From NCBI GenBank assembly GCA_038246545.1, contig JBBRVW010000014.1:1-64000 (forward strand): a DNA stretch of 64,000 bases. Reading direction: 5' to 3'. Of this stretch, positions 63,123 to 64,000 are shown piece by piece. A program made the translations under genes and the position numbers. A model generated the notes under the pieces. The model was given only the letters and a program-made list of their open reading frames with translations. It searched no databases and was not told where the DNA came from. This DNA is from JBBRVW01 sp038246545. Lineage in GTDB: Bacteria > Actinomycetota > Actinomycetes > JACCUZ01. How positions within the stretch are numbered: the first letter of the stretch is position 1; each line of letters opens with the position of its first letter.

Positions 63123-64000
63123 CCGACGCGCTCGAGATCGTGCTGCGGCTGGTGCTCGTGCTGGGTGCGTTCCTCACCCTGCCGCTGCTGGTGGGTCAGG
63201 CCGAGCACAAGGCGATGGCGCACATGCAGAGCCGGGTCGGCCCGATGTACGCCGGGGGGTTCCACGGCTGGGCGCAGCTGGTGGCAGACGGCGTGAAGTT
63301 CGCGCAGAAGGAGGACATCGTCCCGGCAGCCGCCGACCGCACGGTGTTCAAGCTCGCACCGGCCGTCGCACTCATCCCGTACCTCCTCGTCCTGATCGCG
63401 ATCCCGCTCGCCCCCGACTGGGTCGCGCAGGAGCTCGACGCGGGCATCTTCTTCGTCATCGCCGTGATGGGCGTCGGCGTCCTCGGCTCGCTGATGGCCG
63501 GCTGGGCCAGCGCGAACAAGTTCTCGCTGCTGGGCGGCCTGCGCAGCGCCGCCCAGCTCCTGGCCTACGAGCTGCCGTTCCTGCTCGCCGCCGCCTCGGT
63601 CGCGATGGCCGCGGGGACGCTGTCGCTGTCCGGCATCGTCGCTGCCTGGGAGCCCTGGTGGCTGATCTGGCAGCTGCCCGGCGCGGTGGTCTTCTTCGTG
63701 GCCGGGCTCGCCGAGCTGCAGCGGCCACCGTTCGACATGCCGGTCGCCGACTCCGAGATCATCTTCGGTGCCTACACCGAGTACACCGGGTTGCGGTTCG
63801 CGCTGTTCCTGCTGGCCGAGTACGCCGGCATCGTCGTGCTGTCCGCACTGACGACGGTGCTGTTCCTCGGTGGCTGGAAAGGCCCCTTCGACGACGCCCT
63901 CTGGGGTGCTGTCGGCGCACTGTGGACCCTGGCCAAGACGTTCGTGCTGTCGTTCCTCGTCATCTGGCTGCGGGTGTCCTACCCGCGACTGCGCGAGGAC
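63119..64000 (+). CDS. nuoH: NADH-quinone oxidoreductase subunit H, second copy, 3' truncated by window
   Basis: The first 294 residues of a NuoH paralogue. It has HMQSRVGPMYAGGFHGWAQL, LVADGVKFAQKEDIVP, LQRPPFDMPVADSEIIFGAY and GLRFALFLLAEYAGIVVLSA. The conserved ERR and GPN-type first loop of the first copy is altered (EHKAMAHMQSRVGPMYAG). GTG 63119 overlaps the nuoC2 stop by four bases. The gene continues outside the window, where nuoI2 and further subunits would be expected. Confidence 0.92.
   Translation, partial: MTDALEIVLRLVLVLGAFLTLPLLVGQAEHKAMAHMQSRVGPMYAGGFHGWAQLVADGVKFAQKEDIVPAAADRTVFKLAPAVALIPYLLVLIAIPLAPDWVAQELDAGIFFVIAVMGVGVLGSLMAGWASANKFSLLGGLRSAAQLLAYELPFLLAAASVAMAAGTLSLSGIVAAWEPWWLIWQLPGAVVFFVAGLAELQRPPFDMPVADSEIIFGAYTEYTGLRFALFLLAEYAGIVVLSALTTVLFLGGWKGPFDDALWGAVGALWTLAKTFVLSFLVIWLRVSYPRLRED

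Overview
The window is high-GC DNA with many GTG (and some TTG) starts, tightly overlapping ATGA/GTGA/TGATG gene junctions, a complete menaquinone pathway, a 14-subunit NADH dehydrogenase, an F420-type LLM oxidoreductase and an actinobacterial [NiFe] hydrogenase. It comes from an aerobic, menaquinone-respiring actinobacterium; the order cannot be fixed from the sequence alone. No rRNA, tRNA or CRISPR array was seen.

Layout. 1-2.5 kb is a damaged edge: the end of an IS256-type insertion sequence, a beta-propeller lipoprotein, and three gene remnants (LysR-like tail, GNAT, ferredoxin-NADP reductase tail). 2.5-13 kb is a menaquinone region: menE, a GNAT gene and menB on the minus strand; menC and menD divergent from them; then a frameshifted class-V aminotransferase, a PepSY protein, menF, a cyclic-nucleotide-binding protein, two small proteins, menG and CsbD. 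A Rex-like operator lies before menJ (13.2 kb), which leads into a contiguous nuoA-N operon (14.6-30.3 kb) and a polyprenyl diphosphate synthase that would make the menaquinone side chain. 31-36 kb holds an HNH remnant, a methyltransferase and an AraC/VOC/short-UvrA set.

35.8-49.2 kb is one long minus-strand operon of 15 genes: small and large subunits of a group 1h-type (high-affinity, actinobacterial) [NiFe] hydrogenase, a NifU/Rieske-like fusion, four uncharacterised accessory proteins, a 39-residue membrane peptide, the maturation protease and hypA, two hypC, hypF, hypD and hypE. hypB is not in the window. A promoter with a perfect TTGACA -35 box lies upstream, and a hairpin separates it from the next operon.

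49.4-55.4 kb is a probable rsbQ-rsbP energy-stress pair followed by two ABC-2 transporter ATPase/permease pairs. 55.5-58.4 kb has OsmC, an unusual kinase/LLM-oxidoreductase fusion and a RarD permease. 58.4-64 kb pairs korAB (2-oxoacid:ferredoxin oxidoreductase) with a second, partial nuo cluster (nuoA2-B2-C2-H2, continuing past the edge) across a 34-bp perfect palindrome. nuoD is missing between C2 and H2.

As a whole the segment encodes electron entry (hydrogenase, NADH dehydrogenase, ferredoxin-linked complex I), the quinone that collects the electrons, and candidate redox and energy-stress regulators.
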